In this document: positions 1-5,749 of the stretch, piece after piece | Layout: each line of letters starts with the position of its first letter | Position numbering within the stretch: position 1 is the stretch's first letter | Source: Chloroflexota bacterium | GTDB lineage: Bacteria; Desulfobacterota; Desulfuromonadia; Desulfuromonadales; Geopsychrobacteraceae | Direction: 5' to 3' | NCBI GenBank assembly: GCA_015222355.1 | Contig: JADFVC010000135.1 | Coordinates: 1-5,749, forward strand | Length of the DNA stretch: 5,749 bases | Notes under the pieces: generated by a model | Told to the model about the DNA's origin: nothing | The model's input: the letters and a program-made list of their open reading frames with translations, nothing else | Database searches by the model: none | Translations under genes and position numbers: made by a program

Positions 1-770
1 GCGAAGACTCCCATGGCCGTTCCCTGTGGGGATTAGGGGTTGCCATCCAGTGCGCTCCCAATGACGCAATCCGCAACATGGCGACAAGTCTCTTTTTAGA
101 TAGCCTTCAAGTCGTTGAGGAGTTCAGCTCTCCCCGGGCGGAGGCGTTTGCAACTGTCGGGCTGCACGCCTATATGTCCCAGTTCGGTGGCGATGCCAAT
201 GCCAGACGAGTTCGAACGCAGCTTTCAGAAAAACTTGTTACACTCTTTAAAAACCGGACCTTGGATAACTGGCAGTGGTGTGAAGATACGGTGACCTATG
301 CCAATGCCAAGCTGCCGCATGCCCTGCTCCTGGCCGGGCAATGGATCCCTGATGCCGAAATGTTTGAAGTGGGTATTGCAGCGCTAAAATGGCTGCTTAA
401 AAAACAGACGGCAGCCGAGGGGCATCTTTCCATCATCGGTAACTCCAACTGGTGTAAGATAGAGTGCAAAACCTCGACTTTCGATCAACAACCGCTGGAG
501 GCAATGTCTTTGATTGATGCTTGCGCGGAGGCGTTTCGTGCAACGGGAAATATAGAATGGCTTGAAGAGGGGCAGCGCTGTCTTGGTTGGTTTATGGGTC
601 GCAATGATCTGAACAAGCAAATCTATGATTTTAATACCGGGGGCTGCTGTGACGGTCTTGAAGCGACAGGGGTAAATGCCAATCAGGGGGCCGAATCAAC
701 ATTATCCTGGTTAATCTCTCTCCTGACCATGTATGAGATTCTGGAGCAGAAGATCCTGGTCGATAAATAG
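1..770 (+). CDS. C-terminal part of a glycosyltransferase-associated (alpha/alpha)-barrel protein, 5' truncated by window edge
   Basis: The frame is open from base 3 to the TAG at 768-770, giving about 255 residues; the ATG at 78 is internal because recognisable sequence (EDSHGRSLWGLG) lies upstream of it. The protein is mostly helical, with features typical of six-hairpin glycosidase-like barrels: DSHGRSLWGLG at the left edge, a W-x-W-C-E-D...TYANAKLPHALL block, FDQQPLEAMSLIDACAEA, and near the end TGGCCDGL followed by N-x-NQGAESTLSWL. From memory, this block is found downstream of, or fused to, family-4 type glycosyltransferases in polysaccharide or glycoconjugate loci of Geobacter-like and other bacteria. 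No signal peptide or membrane segment is visible in this part. Whether a glycosyltransferase domain lies upstream in the same polypeptide cannot be seen. A role in carbohydrate processing or synthesis is inferred; the exact substrate is unknown. A 98-base gap separates its stop from the hairpin terminator. Confidence 0.72.
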   Translation, partial: EDSHGRSLWGLGVAIQCAPNDAIRNMATSLFLDSLQVVEEFSSPRAEAFATVGLHAYMSQFGGDANARRVRTQLSEKLVTLFKNRTLDNWQWCEDTVTYANAKLPHALLLAGQWIPDAEMFEVGIAALKWLLKKQTAAEGHLSIIGNSNWCKIECKTSTFDQQPLEAMSLIDACAEAFRATGNIEWLEEGQRCLGWFMGRNDLNKQIYDFNTGGCCDGLEATGVNANQGAESTLSWLISLLTMYEILEQKILVDK

Positions 771-798
771 GAGCGAAATTTTTGCTTGGCCATCTCAT

Positions 799-841
799 GA
801 CTTTTTGCGAGTGCATCAACAAAGGCGAGGACAAACAAGTC
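799..841. repeat. Imperfect inverted repeat resembling a dispersed intergenic element
   Basis: The arm GACTTTTTG (799-807) pairs with CAAACAAGTC (832-841) over 9 base pairs with one bulged C (836), around a 24-base loop containing CGAGTGCATCAA. The left half (GACTTTTTGCGAG then TGCATCAA) resembles a short motif I recall recurring between genes in deltaproteobacterial genomes, often as GACTTTTTACGAG...CATCAA. Only one copy is in this window, so the repeat status rests on recall and not on sequence seen here. Confidence 0.35.
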
Positions 842-868
842 TGTTACTTACCATATTCAAGACACTCA

Positions 869-899
869 AAGGCCCGACCTGGAAACCAGGTCGGGCCTT
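869..899. terminator. Bidirectional hairpin terminator between convergent genes
   Basis: AAGGCCCGACCTGG (869-882) and CCAGGTCGGGCCTT (886-899) form a perfect 14-bp stem with a 3-base loop. It lies 98 bases past the stop of the plus-strand gene and 152 bases past the stop of the minus-strand slipin gene. The U-tract is short on both sides: CCTTTGAG when read on the minus strand and CCTTCAATCT on the plus strand, so it looks slightly better for the nfeD-slipin transcript. Its convergent position and GC-rich stem support termination in both directions. Confidence 0.75.
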
Positions 900-1051
900 C
901 AATCTGTCCCCAATAGATACTGAGACCGGCAAGTCGAGTGAACTTTTCCGATAAGTTGTCGCAGCATGTAATCCCGCTTCACCTCTGGATTTATCAGACG
1001 GAGTCCACATCAAAGCAAATCTTCAATCTCGCTATTTTCAGCACTGGCCTT

Positions 1052-1819
1052 TTAATCCCCTTTATTTTTCTCCATGAACGGCGTCAGCAGGTCGATCGGC
1101 ACCGGGAAGAGGATGGTTGAATTCTTCTCCGTGGCGATTTCGGTCAGGGTTTGCAGAAAACGTAGTTGCAGCGCACCACTGGCTGATGAGATTTTCTGTG
1201 CCGCCGCGGCCAGAGATTCTGAGGCTTGCAGTTCCCCTGTGGCATGGATGATTTTCGCCCGTCTCTCCCGTTCCGCCTCGGCTTGGCGGGCCATGGCACG
1301 TTGCATTTCGATCGGCAGGTCGACATGCTTGATTTCGACGTTGGATACTTTTACGCCCCAGGGGTCGGTCTGTCGATCGAGAATTTCCTGCAGGTTCTGA
1401 TTGATCTTCTCCCGACGAGACAGCAGCTCATCCAGTTCGACCTGCCCCAGAACACTGCGCAGTGAGGTTTGTGCCAGCTGGCTGGTGGCATAAAGGTAGT
1501 TTTCCACTTCGATCAATGCCTTGTCCGGGTGGACGACACGGAAATAAAGGACCGCGTTGACATTTACCGAAACATTGTCGCGGGTGATGATGTCCTGCGG
1601 CGGGACATCCATGGCCACGGTCCGCATGCTGATTTTTGTCATCTGGTCGACGATCGGGATGATAAATTTCAACCCCGGACCTTTAACGCTGGAAAAACGG
1701 CCGAGTCGAAAGACCACGCCCCGTTCGTATTCCAGAAGAATACGGATCGCCGAGGCAATGATGACAATGATAAAGGCCAGAGCAATAATCCAGAAAAAAT
1801 AGCTGCCGAGTCCAAACAT
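1052..1819 (-). CDS. Slipin (stomatin/SPFH-domain membrane protein)
   Basis: This 255-residue protein is full length for a bacterial or archaeal slipin. One N-terminal membrane segment (about residues 7-28) is followed directly by the family hallmark [13 protein letters not shown] (30-42), then a PHB/SPFH domain to about residue 170 with GPGL (47-50), the [19 protein letters not shown] strand region (77-95) and DPWGVKV (152-158). A charged helix follows ([15 protein letters not shown], 175-189) that should form the coiled coil used in oligomer assembly. The C terminus holds a hydrophobic stretch NSTILFPVP (233-241). Slipins form ring-like membrane scaffolds; their cellular role in bacteria is loosely defined. 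It is the second gene of an operon with nfeD: TAA of nfeD, three bases, then this ATG. A strong Shine-Dalgarno inside the end of nfeD supports the start. It belongs with the NfeD1b-linked slipins and not with QmcA, which is longer. Confidence 0.95.
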   Translation of the reverse strand: MFGLGSYFFWIIALAFIIVIIASAIRILLEYERGVVFRLGRFSSVKGPGLKFIIPIVDQMTKISMRTVAMDVPPQDIITRDNVSVNVNAVLYFRVVHPDKALIEVENYLYATSQLAQTSLRSVLGQVELDELLSRREKINQNLQEILDRQTDPWGVKVSNVEIKHVDLPIEMQRAMARQAEAERERRAKIIHATGELQASESLAAAAQKISSASGALQLRFLQTLTEIATEKNSTILFPVPIDLLTPFMEKNKGD

Positions 1820-1822
1820 GAC

Positions 1823-3154
1823 TTAGTCCTCCATATTTTCAGTGACAGGGGATGGGGGTGTCTTGAGTTTAACTTGCAACTCCAAACCTTTCAGAACACG
1901 AACGACTTCTATCTCTGTGCCGACGGCGATCGGTTCATCGGCGCGTGCCTGCCAATATTCGCCATGGACAAAAACACTCCCCCGGCCGTCGATGGCTTTG
2001 ACCACTTCCCCGGTTTCGCCGATCATCCCTTCCTGCCCGGAAATGATCGGTCGACGCTGAGTCCGAACAACCATCCAGGTGGCAAACAAAAAGAACCCGG
2101 CACTGATGGCGACTGTGGCGGCAATCACTGCTCGGGAAATCTGCAGGTAAGGTTCGCTGCTATCGATCAGCATCAGGGAGCCGAGGGCCATTGAAATAAT
2201 ACCGCCAATCGAGAGTATGCCGTAAGATACGACTTCGACTTCAAGCACGAAGAATACGACCGACAACAGGATCAGCAAGACGCCGACGTAGTTGACCGGT
2301 AAGGTCGACAGGGCAAAGAAGGCCAGCAGAATAGCGATGGCACCGATCACGCCGGGGAGGATGACTCCAGGTTGGGAGATTTCGAAAAAAATTCCGATAA
2401 TACCGAGCATCAAGAGCAGATAGGCGATGTTCGGGTTGCCGAGGGCATTTAGAATCTGCTGCCGCCAGCTCATTTCGATGGCTGTGAGTTGCGATCCGGT
2501 CGCAGAAAAGGTGAGCTTTTTGCCGTTGCGCAGATAGGTCAGCCCTTCCAGTTGTTGCAGCAGGTCGGTCGGGTTTTCCGCGATAAAATCGATAACGAGA
2601 AGTTCAAGGGCTTCCTCGGCCGAAACAGAAACACTTTCCCGCACTGCTGCCTCTGCCCATTCCTGGTTACGGCCGCGTTGTTGTGCCAGGCTGCGGGCAT
2701 AGGCGGCCGCATCGTTCTCTATTTTTTCCAGCATGGTGCTGTCCAGCTGATTGCCGGGGCCGATAGCTACGGGATGCGCGGCGCCGATATTGGTTCCGGG
2801 AGCCATGGCGGCAAAGTCGGCGGCCAGGGTAATCAGGGCTCCCGCTGATGCAGCGCGTGCTCCCCGGGGAGCGACATAGACGATGATCGGAATTTGCGAA
2901 TTCAGTTCGGCCTGAATAATCTCCCGCATGGCGGTATCCAGACCGCCGGGAGTGTCGAGTTGGATCAGGATTGCCGGCTCGCTGTTCTGGTTGGCCAAGT
3001 CGATCTGTTCGGAGATGAAGGAGGCCGTGACCGGGTTGATCGTCGAGGCGATGCTCAAGTGGCGGATGACAGGCGTCGTCGCCCCGCTGTTCACGGTGCC
3101 GATAAGGCCGATCAAGCTTAGACCGATAAGGATGTTGATCAATCGTCTGCGCAT
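1823..3154 (-). CDS. nfeD: Long-form NfeD, membrane-bound ClpP-class serine protease (stomatin operon partner)
   Basis: This is a 443-residue protein of the long NfeD class. An N-terminal signal or anchor (basic MRRR then hydrophobic to about 24) precedes a ClpP/SppA-like protease domain (about 28-205) that should lie outside the cytoplasm. Visible motifs are QLDTPGGL (65-72), ARAASAGALI (99-108) with the nucleophile Ser103, and Lys144 as general base. The 41-residue Ser-Lys spacing equals that of Pyrococcus horikoshii PH1510 (Ser97/Lys138). RESVSVSAEEAL (172-183) is also typical. Four to five membrane helices follow (about 243-260, 264-283, 289-305, 312-330, 340-363), then a cytosolic NfeD OB-fold domain (about 370-432). 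The known relative cuts its slipin partner near the C terminus; here the slipin gene is immediately downstream. The ATG at 3152-3154 is the first possible start, as an in-frame TAG lies four codons upstream. Shine-Dalgarno pairing is poor. Confidence 0.95.
   Translation of the reverse strand: MRRRLINILIGLSLIGLIGTVNSGATTPVIRHLSIASTINPVTASFISEQIDLANQNSEPAILIQLDTPGGLDTAMREIIQAELNSQIPIIVYVAPRGARAASAGALITLAADFAAMAPGTNIGAAHPVAIGPGNQLDSTMLEKIENDAAAYARSLAQQRGRNQEWAEAAVRESVSVSAEEALELLVIDFIAENPTDLLQQLEGLTYLRNGKKLTFSATGSQLTAIEMSWRQQILNALGNPNIAYLLLMLGIIGIFFEISQPGVILPGVIGAIAILLAFFALSTLPVNYVGVLLILLSVVFFVLEVEVVSYGILSIGGIISMALGSLMLIDSSEPYLQISRAVIAATVAISAGFFLFATWMVVRTQRRPIISGQEGMIGETGEVVKAIDGRGSVFVHGEYWQARADEPIAVGTEIEVVRVLKGLELQVKLKTPPSPVTENMED
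1828..1832 (-). promoter_or_regulatory. Ribosome binding site of the slipin gene, inside the nfeD 3' end
   Basis: On the minus strand GGAGG lies 8 bases before the slipin ATG and overlaps the last sense codons of nfeD (Met-Glu-Asp). A ribosome finishing nfeD therefore covers the slipin start, which suggests translational coupling of the pair. Confidence 0.8.
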
Positions 3155-3160
3155 GTTCTT

Positions 3161-3188
3161 AGCCTATCGCTCTTTGCCGGGCTGTCAA
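3161..3188 (-). promoter_or_regulatory. nfeD: Candidate sigma-70 promoter for nfeD-slipin
   Basis: On the minus strand a perfect -35 hexamer TTGACA (3183-3188) is followed after 16 bases by TAGGCT (3161-3166), which matches 3 of 6 of the -10 consensus. The ATG of nfeD begins only 6 bases after this -10 box, so transcription from here would start at or next to the start codon and give a leaderless message. The poor Shine-Dalgarno in front of nfeD is compatible with that. The weak -10 box keeps confidence low. Confidence 0.35.
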
Positions 3189-3240
3189 TCCATTATCGAG
3201 GCAGTCCGGCACAAAAAAGAAGTGCTGTTTGGGAAAATGC

Positions 3241-3269
3241 TTGCATCTGGATAGATAAATAAATATACT
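3241..3269 (+). promoter_or_regulatory. yqeY: Candidate sigma-70 promoter for yqeY-cvpA-mutS2
   Basis: TTGCAT (3241-3246) and TATACT (3264-3269) are spaced by exactly 17 bases. The -10 box matches 5 of 6 consensus positions, the -35 box only 3 of 6. The surrounding 3250-3290 stretch is notably AT-rich. Transcription would start near 3276, leaving a leader of about 70 bases with a small hairpin before yqeY. Confidence 0.5.
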
Positions 3270-3288
3270 GCCAAATTCGTTTAAATAT

Positions 3289-3313
3289 GGGTGCCAGAAT
3301 TCTCTGCGCACCC
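3289..3313 (+). promoter_or_regulatory. Hairpin in the yqeY leader
   Basis: GGGTGC (3289-3294) pairs with GCACCC (3308-3313), extended by CAG/CTG (3295-3297 with 3304-3306) across one bulged C, with a 6-base loop. It sits between the candidate promoter and the yqeY ribosome binding site. Only a broken T-run (TCTTTGCG) follows, so it is not a convincing terminator; it could be an RNA-stabilising or attenuating leader element, or chance. Confidence 0.4.
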
Positions 3314-3337
3314 TCTTTGCGTGTTCTCTTGTTGCCC

Positions 3338-3345
3338 GGAGAAGG
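3338..3345 (+). promoter_or_regulatory. yqeY: Ribosome binding site deciding the yqeY start
   Basis: GGAGAAGG stands directly before the ATG at 3348, with GGAG 6 bases from the start codon. It fixes that ATG as the start and argues against the in-frame GTG at 3291, which would add 19 residues unlike the family. Confidence 0.85.
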
Positions 3346-3347
3346 TC

Positions 3348-3794
3348 ATGAGTCTTAAAGATCAACTCACCACTGATATGAAAGAGGCGATGAAAGCCAA
3401 GCAGGCGGAGCGGTTGAGTACCATCCGCCAATTGCGCAGCGCCATCAAGAATAAAGAAATCGCGCTTGGTCAGGAGCTCGATGACGATGCTGTGATCAGT
3501 GTCATCGGCACCTTGGTCAAGCAACGCCGTGAAGCGGCACAGATGTACCGCGATAACGAGCGCCCTGAATTGGCAGATAAAGAAGAAGCTGAGTTGCTTG
3601 TGTTGCAGGCCTATCTGCCTGCCCAGTTGAGTGAAACGGAGCTGCGGGAGCTTGTTGCTGCAGTTGTCAGTGAGGTTGGTGCCTCCAGTCTGAAAGACCT
3701 GGGCAAGGTGATGCCGCAGGTGATGGCCCGAACCAAAGGGGCGGCGGACGGTAAACTGGTCAACCAACTGGTGCGTGAGCAACTGTCTGGCTGA
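3348..3794 (+). CDS. yqeY: GatB/YqeY domain protein
   Basis: This 148-residue protein has the usual length of stand-alone YqeY proteins and covers the whole domain. Family blocks in order are: an N-terminal helical region with DMKEAMKAKQAERL (9-22) and IRQLRSAIKNKEI, then VKQRREAAQMYRDNERPELADKEEAE, then the YLPAQLSETEL turn leading to the second helical half, ending in SSLKDLGKVM and KGAADGKLVNQLV. The domain is related to the C-terminal tail of GatB, the tRNA-binding part of the Asp/Glu-tRNA amidotransferase. The role of free-standing YqeY is not established; a tRNA-related function is inferred from homology. It is the first gene seen in a plus-strand operon; the next start codon is 21 bases after its stop. 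It is divergent from nfeD. Confidence 0.95.
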   Translation: MSLKDQLTTDMKEAMKAKQAERLSTIRQLRSAIKNKEIALGQELDDDAVISVIGTLVKQRREAAQMYRDNERPELADKEEAELLVLQAYLPAQLSETELRELVAAVVSEVGASSLKDLGKVMPQVMARTKGAADGKLVNQLVREQLSG

Positions 3795-3803
3795 GTCGGC
3801 TAT

Positions 3804-3807
3804 GGAG
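3804..3807 (+). promoter_or_regulatory. cvpA: Ribosome binding site deciding the cvpA TTG start
   Basis: GGAG lies 8 bases before the TTG at 3816 but only 2 bases before the upstream in-frame TTG at 3810. The spacing favours 3816. The ATG at 3802 is in another frame and meets a stop after five codons. Confidence 0.6.
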
Positions 3808-3815
3808 CTTTGCTG

Positions 3816-4301
3816 TTGAGTTTCATCGATATCGGTATTCTCGGAATTCTGGTGATTTTTCTGCTCAAGGGGGGCCTTCGGGGACTGCTGAAGGAAATTT
3901 GTTCGTTACTCGGATTAATCCTGGGTGGGGTTTTTGCCTTTACCTTTCATCTGCCGTTGGCGCAGACCCTTCAGGATTCTTTTCATCTGCCGGCTCAACT
4001 CAGTGTCTGGGGCTCTTTTCTGGCGATTTTTTTGCTGGTCGTTATCGTTTTCGCTGGACTCGGTTTTGTCCTGCATCGGTTCGTTCGCCTGGTTTTTCTC
4101 GGCGGTTTTAACCGCCTGGCTGGAGCCTTGTTCGGCTTGATTCAAGGAGTTGTCCTGCTGTCGATGATCATCCTCGCTTTGCATTCTTCGGTGGCGCCGA
4201 AGGCGGCGCGGGGAATGCTGCGTGACGCGCAATTGGCGCCGCCTTTTGTGACCCTGGGGCAATCGATATTCGCGGGAAGTCGGGAACTGATCGGACGCTG
4301 A
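3816..4301 (+). CDS. cvpA: CvpA family membrane protein
   Basis: The protein has 161 residues if it starts at TTG 3816 (163 from TTG 3810). The chosen start gives MSFIDIGILGILV, like the typical N-terminal FIDI of the family, and has the better Shine-Dalgarno spacing. Four membrane segments are visible at about 3-20, 28-46, 64-86 and 101-122. Family marks are the K-G-G-L-R-G-L-L-K-E loop after helix 1 (18-27) and the FNRLAGALFGLIQG block (98-111). The family is named after E. coli CvpA, needed for colicin V production; related proteins affect envelope integrity, and the molecular function is unknown. The symbol is a family-level assignment: the gene is not beside purF as in E. coli. It sits between yqeY and mutS2, and its TGA is 9 bases before the mutS2 ATG in the same frame. 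Confidence 0.88.
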   Translation: MSFIDIGILGILVIFLLKGGLRGLLKEICSLLGLILGGVFAFTFHLPLAQTLQDSFHLPAQLSVWGSFLAIFLLVVIVFAGLGFVLHRFVRLVFLGGFNRLAGALFGLIQGVVLLSMIILALHSSVAPKAARGMLRDAQLAPPFVTLGQSIFAGSRELIGR

Positions 4302-4310
4302 AGCAGTCAG

Positions 4311-5749
4311 ATGATCTATAACGAAACAGCACTTGAGAGACTTGAATATCCCCGTTTACGTCTGTTGTTGGCCGGGCAGACCCAGTCGGAGCCTGGAAGT
4401 CTGCTGGCTGAGGGGTTGCTGCCGTTGTCCGAGCAGCACAAAGTCGAAACGGCCTTAAGTGAAGTTGACGAGGCTGTCCAGCTGCTGACGGACGGACAGG
4501 CCCCGGCCCTGGGCGGGAGTTTTGATCTGCTGCCGATTCTTGACCAGGCTCAGGCCGAAGGGTGTTTGATTGCTGCTGACGACTTGCTGAAGATCGGCCA
4601 GTCGTTACAGGTTGCCGCCGCCTGCCACCGCTGGGCGGGGACACTAAGAGAACAGCCACGGTTAGCCGCTTTGGCGGGGCGGTTGAATGCACTCAGAGAG
4701 CTGAATCGGCGGTTGCTTGACTCGATTGGTTCGCGTGGGGAACTGCTCGATAGTGCCTCATTTGAACTGGGCGATCTGCGTTACCGGATTCGGCAAGCCC
4801 GGACCCGGATTAAGCGGCAGCTGGAACAGTTGCTGGCCAGTGATCAATACGCCAGTTGTTTTCAGGAGCGACTGGTGACCGTACGCAATGGGCGTTACGT
4901 CATTCCGCTCAAGGCGGATTACCGCGGCCGGCTCAAAGGCTTCGTTCAGGATGAATCGGCGAGCGGCCAAACCCTGTACATCGAACCAGCCGGAGTTCTT
5001 GAGGGTAACAACAGTTTGCAGCTGCTGCTGCGGGAAGAGCAACGGGAGGAACGACGTATCCTGCTGCAACTGGCTGAGTTGGTGCGGCGTGACAGCGGCA
5101 ATTTACGCCGCAACCAACAATTGCTGGCGCGCATGGATCTGCGTTTGGCGGCGGCCCGCTTGTCGCGACAGTACCAGGGGCAGCGTCCGGAGCTGGTGGC
5201 TGATTCGATTGTTGAGCTGAAGCAGGCGAAGCATCCATTATTGATGGAAAAGGATGGTCGACTTGATCCGCAACAGGCGGTGCCGATCGATCTGTTGCTG
5301 CCGAAGGATTGCCGGGTCTTGGTGATCAGCGGGCCGAATACCGGGGGTAAGTCGGTCGCGCTGAAAACCCTTGGCCTGTTGTTGTTGATGGTTCGTTCCG
5401 GATTGCATATTCCTTGTCATCCTGACAGTCGGCTGCACCTGTATCAACAACTGCATGTCGATATCGGTGATGAGCAGAGCATCGCGCAGAGCCTGTCAAC
5501 GTTTTCCGGGCATCTGTTGCGGGTGCGCGAGATCCTCCGTCTGGCGGACAGCGAAACATTGGTGCTGCTCGACGAGGCTGGTACCGGAACTGATCCAGCG
5601 GAAGGCGCGGCTCTGGTGCAAGCGGTACTGGATCAGCTTTGCGAGCAGGGGGCAACAACCATGTTGACCACCCATTTGGGGCAGTTGAAACATTTTGCCC
5701 ATGCCCAGCCGGGGGTGGAAAACGCCGCCGTCGAGTTTGATCCCGAGAC
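4311..5749 (+). CDS. mutS2: Endonuclease/ATPase MutS2, 3' end beyond window
   Basis: The frame is open from ATG 4311 to the right edge, 479 residues plus two bases. MutS2 is usually about 780 residues, so the C-terminal third, including the expected Smr nuclease domain, is not seen. The N-terminal core/lever helices contain ALERLEYPRLR, a D-S-A-S...LRYRIRQAR block (147 onward) and VRNGRYVIPLKADYRG leading to ASGQTLYIEP (217-226), all diagnostic for MutS2 over MutS. The ATPase domain has Walker A GPNTGGKS (341-348), the signature-type STFSGH (396-401), Walker B LVLLDEAGTGTDP with Asp421 and Glu422, and the H-loop TTH with His455. All key ATPase residues are intact. MutS2 lacks the mismatch-binding domain; it suppresses recombination in Helicobacter and acts on collided ribosomes in Bacillus. 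The start is the first possible after the cvpA stop in this frame; Shine-Dalgarno pairing is weak, suggesting coupling to cvpA. Confidence 0.96.
   Translation, partial: MIYNETALERLEYPRLRLLLAGQTQSEPGSLLAEGLLPLSEQHKVETALSEVDEAVQLLTDGQAPALGGSFDLLPILDQAQAEGCLIAADDLLKIGQSLQVAAACHRWAGTLREQPRLAALAGRLNALRELNRRLLDSIGSRGELLDSASFELGDLRYRIRQARTRIKRQLEQLLASDQYASCFQERLVTVRNGRYVIPLKADYRGRLKGFVQDESASGQTLYIEPAGVLEGNNSLQLLLREEQREERRILLQLAELVRRDSGNLRRNQQLLARMDLRLAAARLSRQYQGQRPELVADSIVELKQAKHPLLMEKDGRLDPQQAVPIDLLLPKDCRVLVISGPNTGGKSVALKTLGLLLLMVRSGLHIPCHPDSRLHLYQQLHVDIGDEQSIAQSLSTFSGHLLRVREILRLADSETLVLLDEAGTGTDPAEGAALVQAVLDQLCEQGATTMLTTHLGQLKHFAHAQPGVENAAVEFDPE

Noticed and set aside
733..1120. Small open frames in and around the convergent intergenic region
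   Set aside because: Those on both strands cross the terminator hairpin or overlap real genes, lack ribosome binding sites and have no recognisable protein features.
1469..2194. Plus-strand open frame of 241 codons opposite slipin and nfeD
   Set aside because: It lies antisense over the well-conserved slipin and NfeD coding regions, spans their junction, and its translation has low-complexity, polar sequence with no recognisable motif.
3291..3347. N-terminal extension of YqeY from GTG 3291
   Set aside because: The 19 extra residues do not resemble the family, overlap the leader hairpin, and the ATG at 3348 has a strong Shine-Dalgarno.
3159..3782. Minus-strand open frame of 207 codons ending just before nfeD
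   Set aside because: It could be mistaken for the first gene of the nfeD operon, but it runs antisense through all of yqeY, whose family match is clear, and shows no family features itself.
4101..4116. Perfect inverted repeat GGCGGTT-TT-AACCGCC
   Set aside because: It lies inside cvpA and encodes the conserved GGFNRL stretch, so protein constraint explains it; no T-run follows.
4194..4209. Hairpin GCGCCG-AAGG-CGGCGC
   Set aside because: It is within the cvpA coding region, has no T-run, and short GC palindromes are expected by chance here.
4168..4692. Minus-strand open frame of 174 codons
   Set aside because: It is antisense to the cvpA end and the mutS2 start; the composition is Pro/Arg/Ser-rich as expected for a shadow frame in GC-rich DNA.

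Overview
The window looks like chromosomal DNA of a Gram-negative, moderately GC-rich bacterium. The gene content and order (long-form NfeD with slipin, and yqeY-cvpA-mutS2) best fit the Desulfuromonadota/Geobacter-like deltaproteobacteria. That placement is an inference from gene order and protein style; there is no rRNA or other marker to settle it. I see no phage, insertion sequence, CRISPR array or tRNA/rRNA gene.

Layout: (1) Bases 1-770, plus strand: the 3' part of a gene for a glycosyltransferase-linked helical-barrel protein, open at the left edge. (2) Bases 771-1051: a convergent intergenic region with a perfect 14-bp hairpin (869-899), probably a two-way terminator, and an imperfect inverted repeat (799-841) that resembles a dispersed element. 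(3) Bases 1052-3154, minus strand: a two-gene operon, first a long-form NfeD membrane serine protease, then a slipin (bacterial stomatin), separated by 3 bases. (4) Bases 3155-3347: a divergent promoter region, AT-rich in its centre, with candidate promoters in both directions and a small hairpin in the yqeY leader. (5) Bases 3348-5749, plus strand: a compact operon of yqeY, cvpA (TTG start) and the first 479 codons of mutS2, which runs off the right edge.

How the genes work together: NfeD and slipin are a known membrane pair in which the protease can cut its stomatin partner near the C terminus. Both the Ser-Lys dyad spacing and the hydrophobic target stretch are visible here. YqeY resembles the tRNA-interacting tail of GatB, and MutS2 is an ATPase linked in other bacteria to recombination control and to collided ribosomes; sharing an operon suggests a translation or genome-maintenance housekeeping unit. 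CvpA is a small membrane protein of unclear role.

I did not find a convincing undescribed system. The best second looks are a possible leaderless nfeD transcript, the repeat-like element at 799-841, and the yqeY-cvpA-mutS2 linkage.
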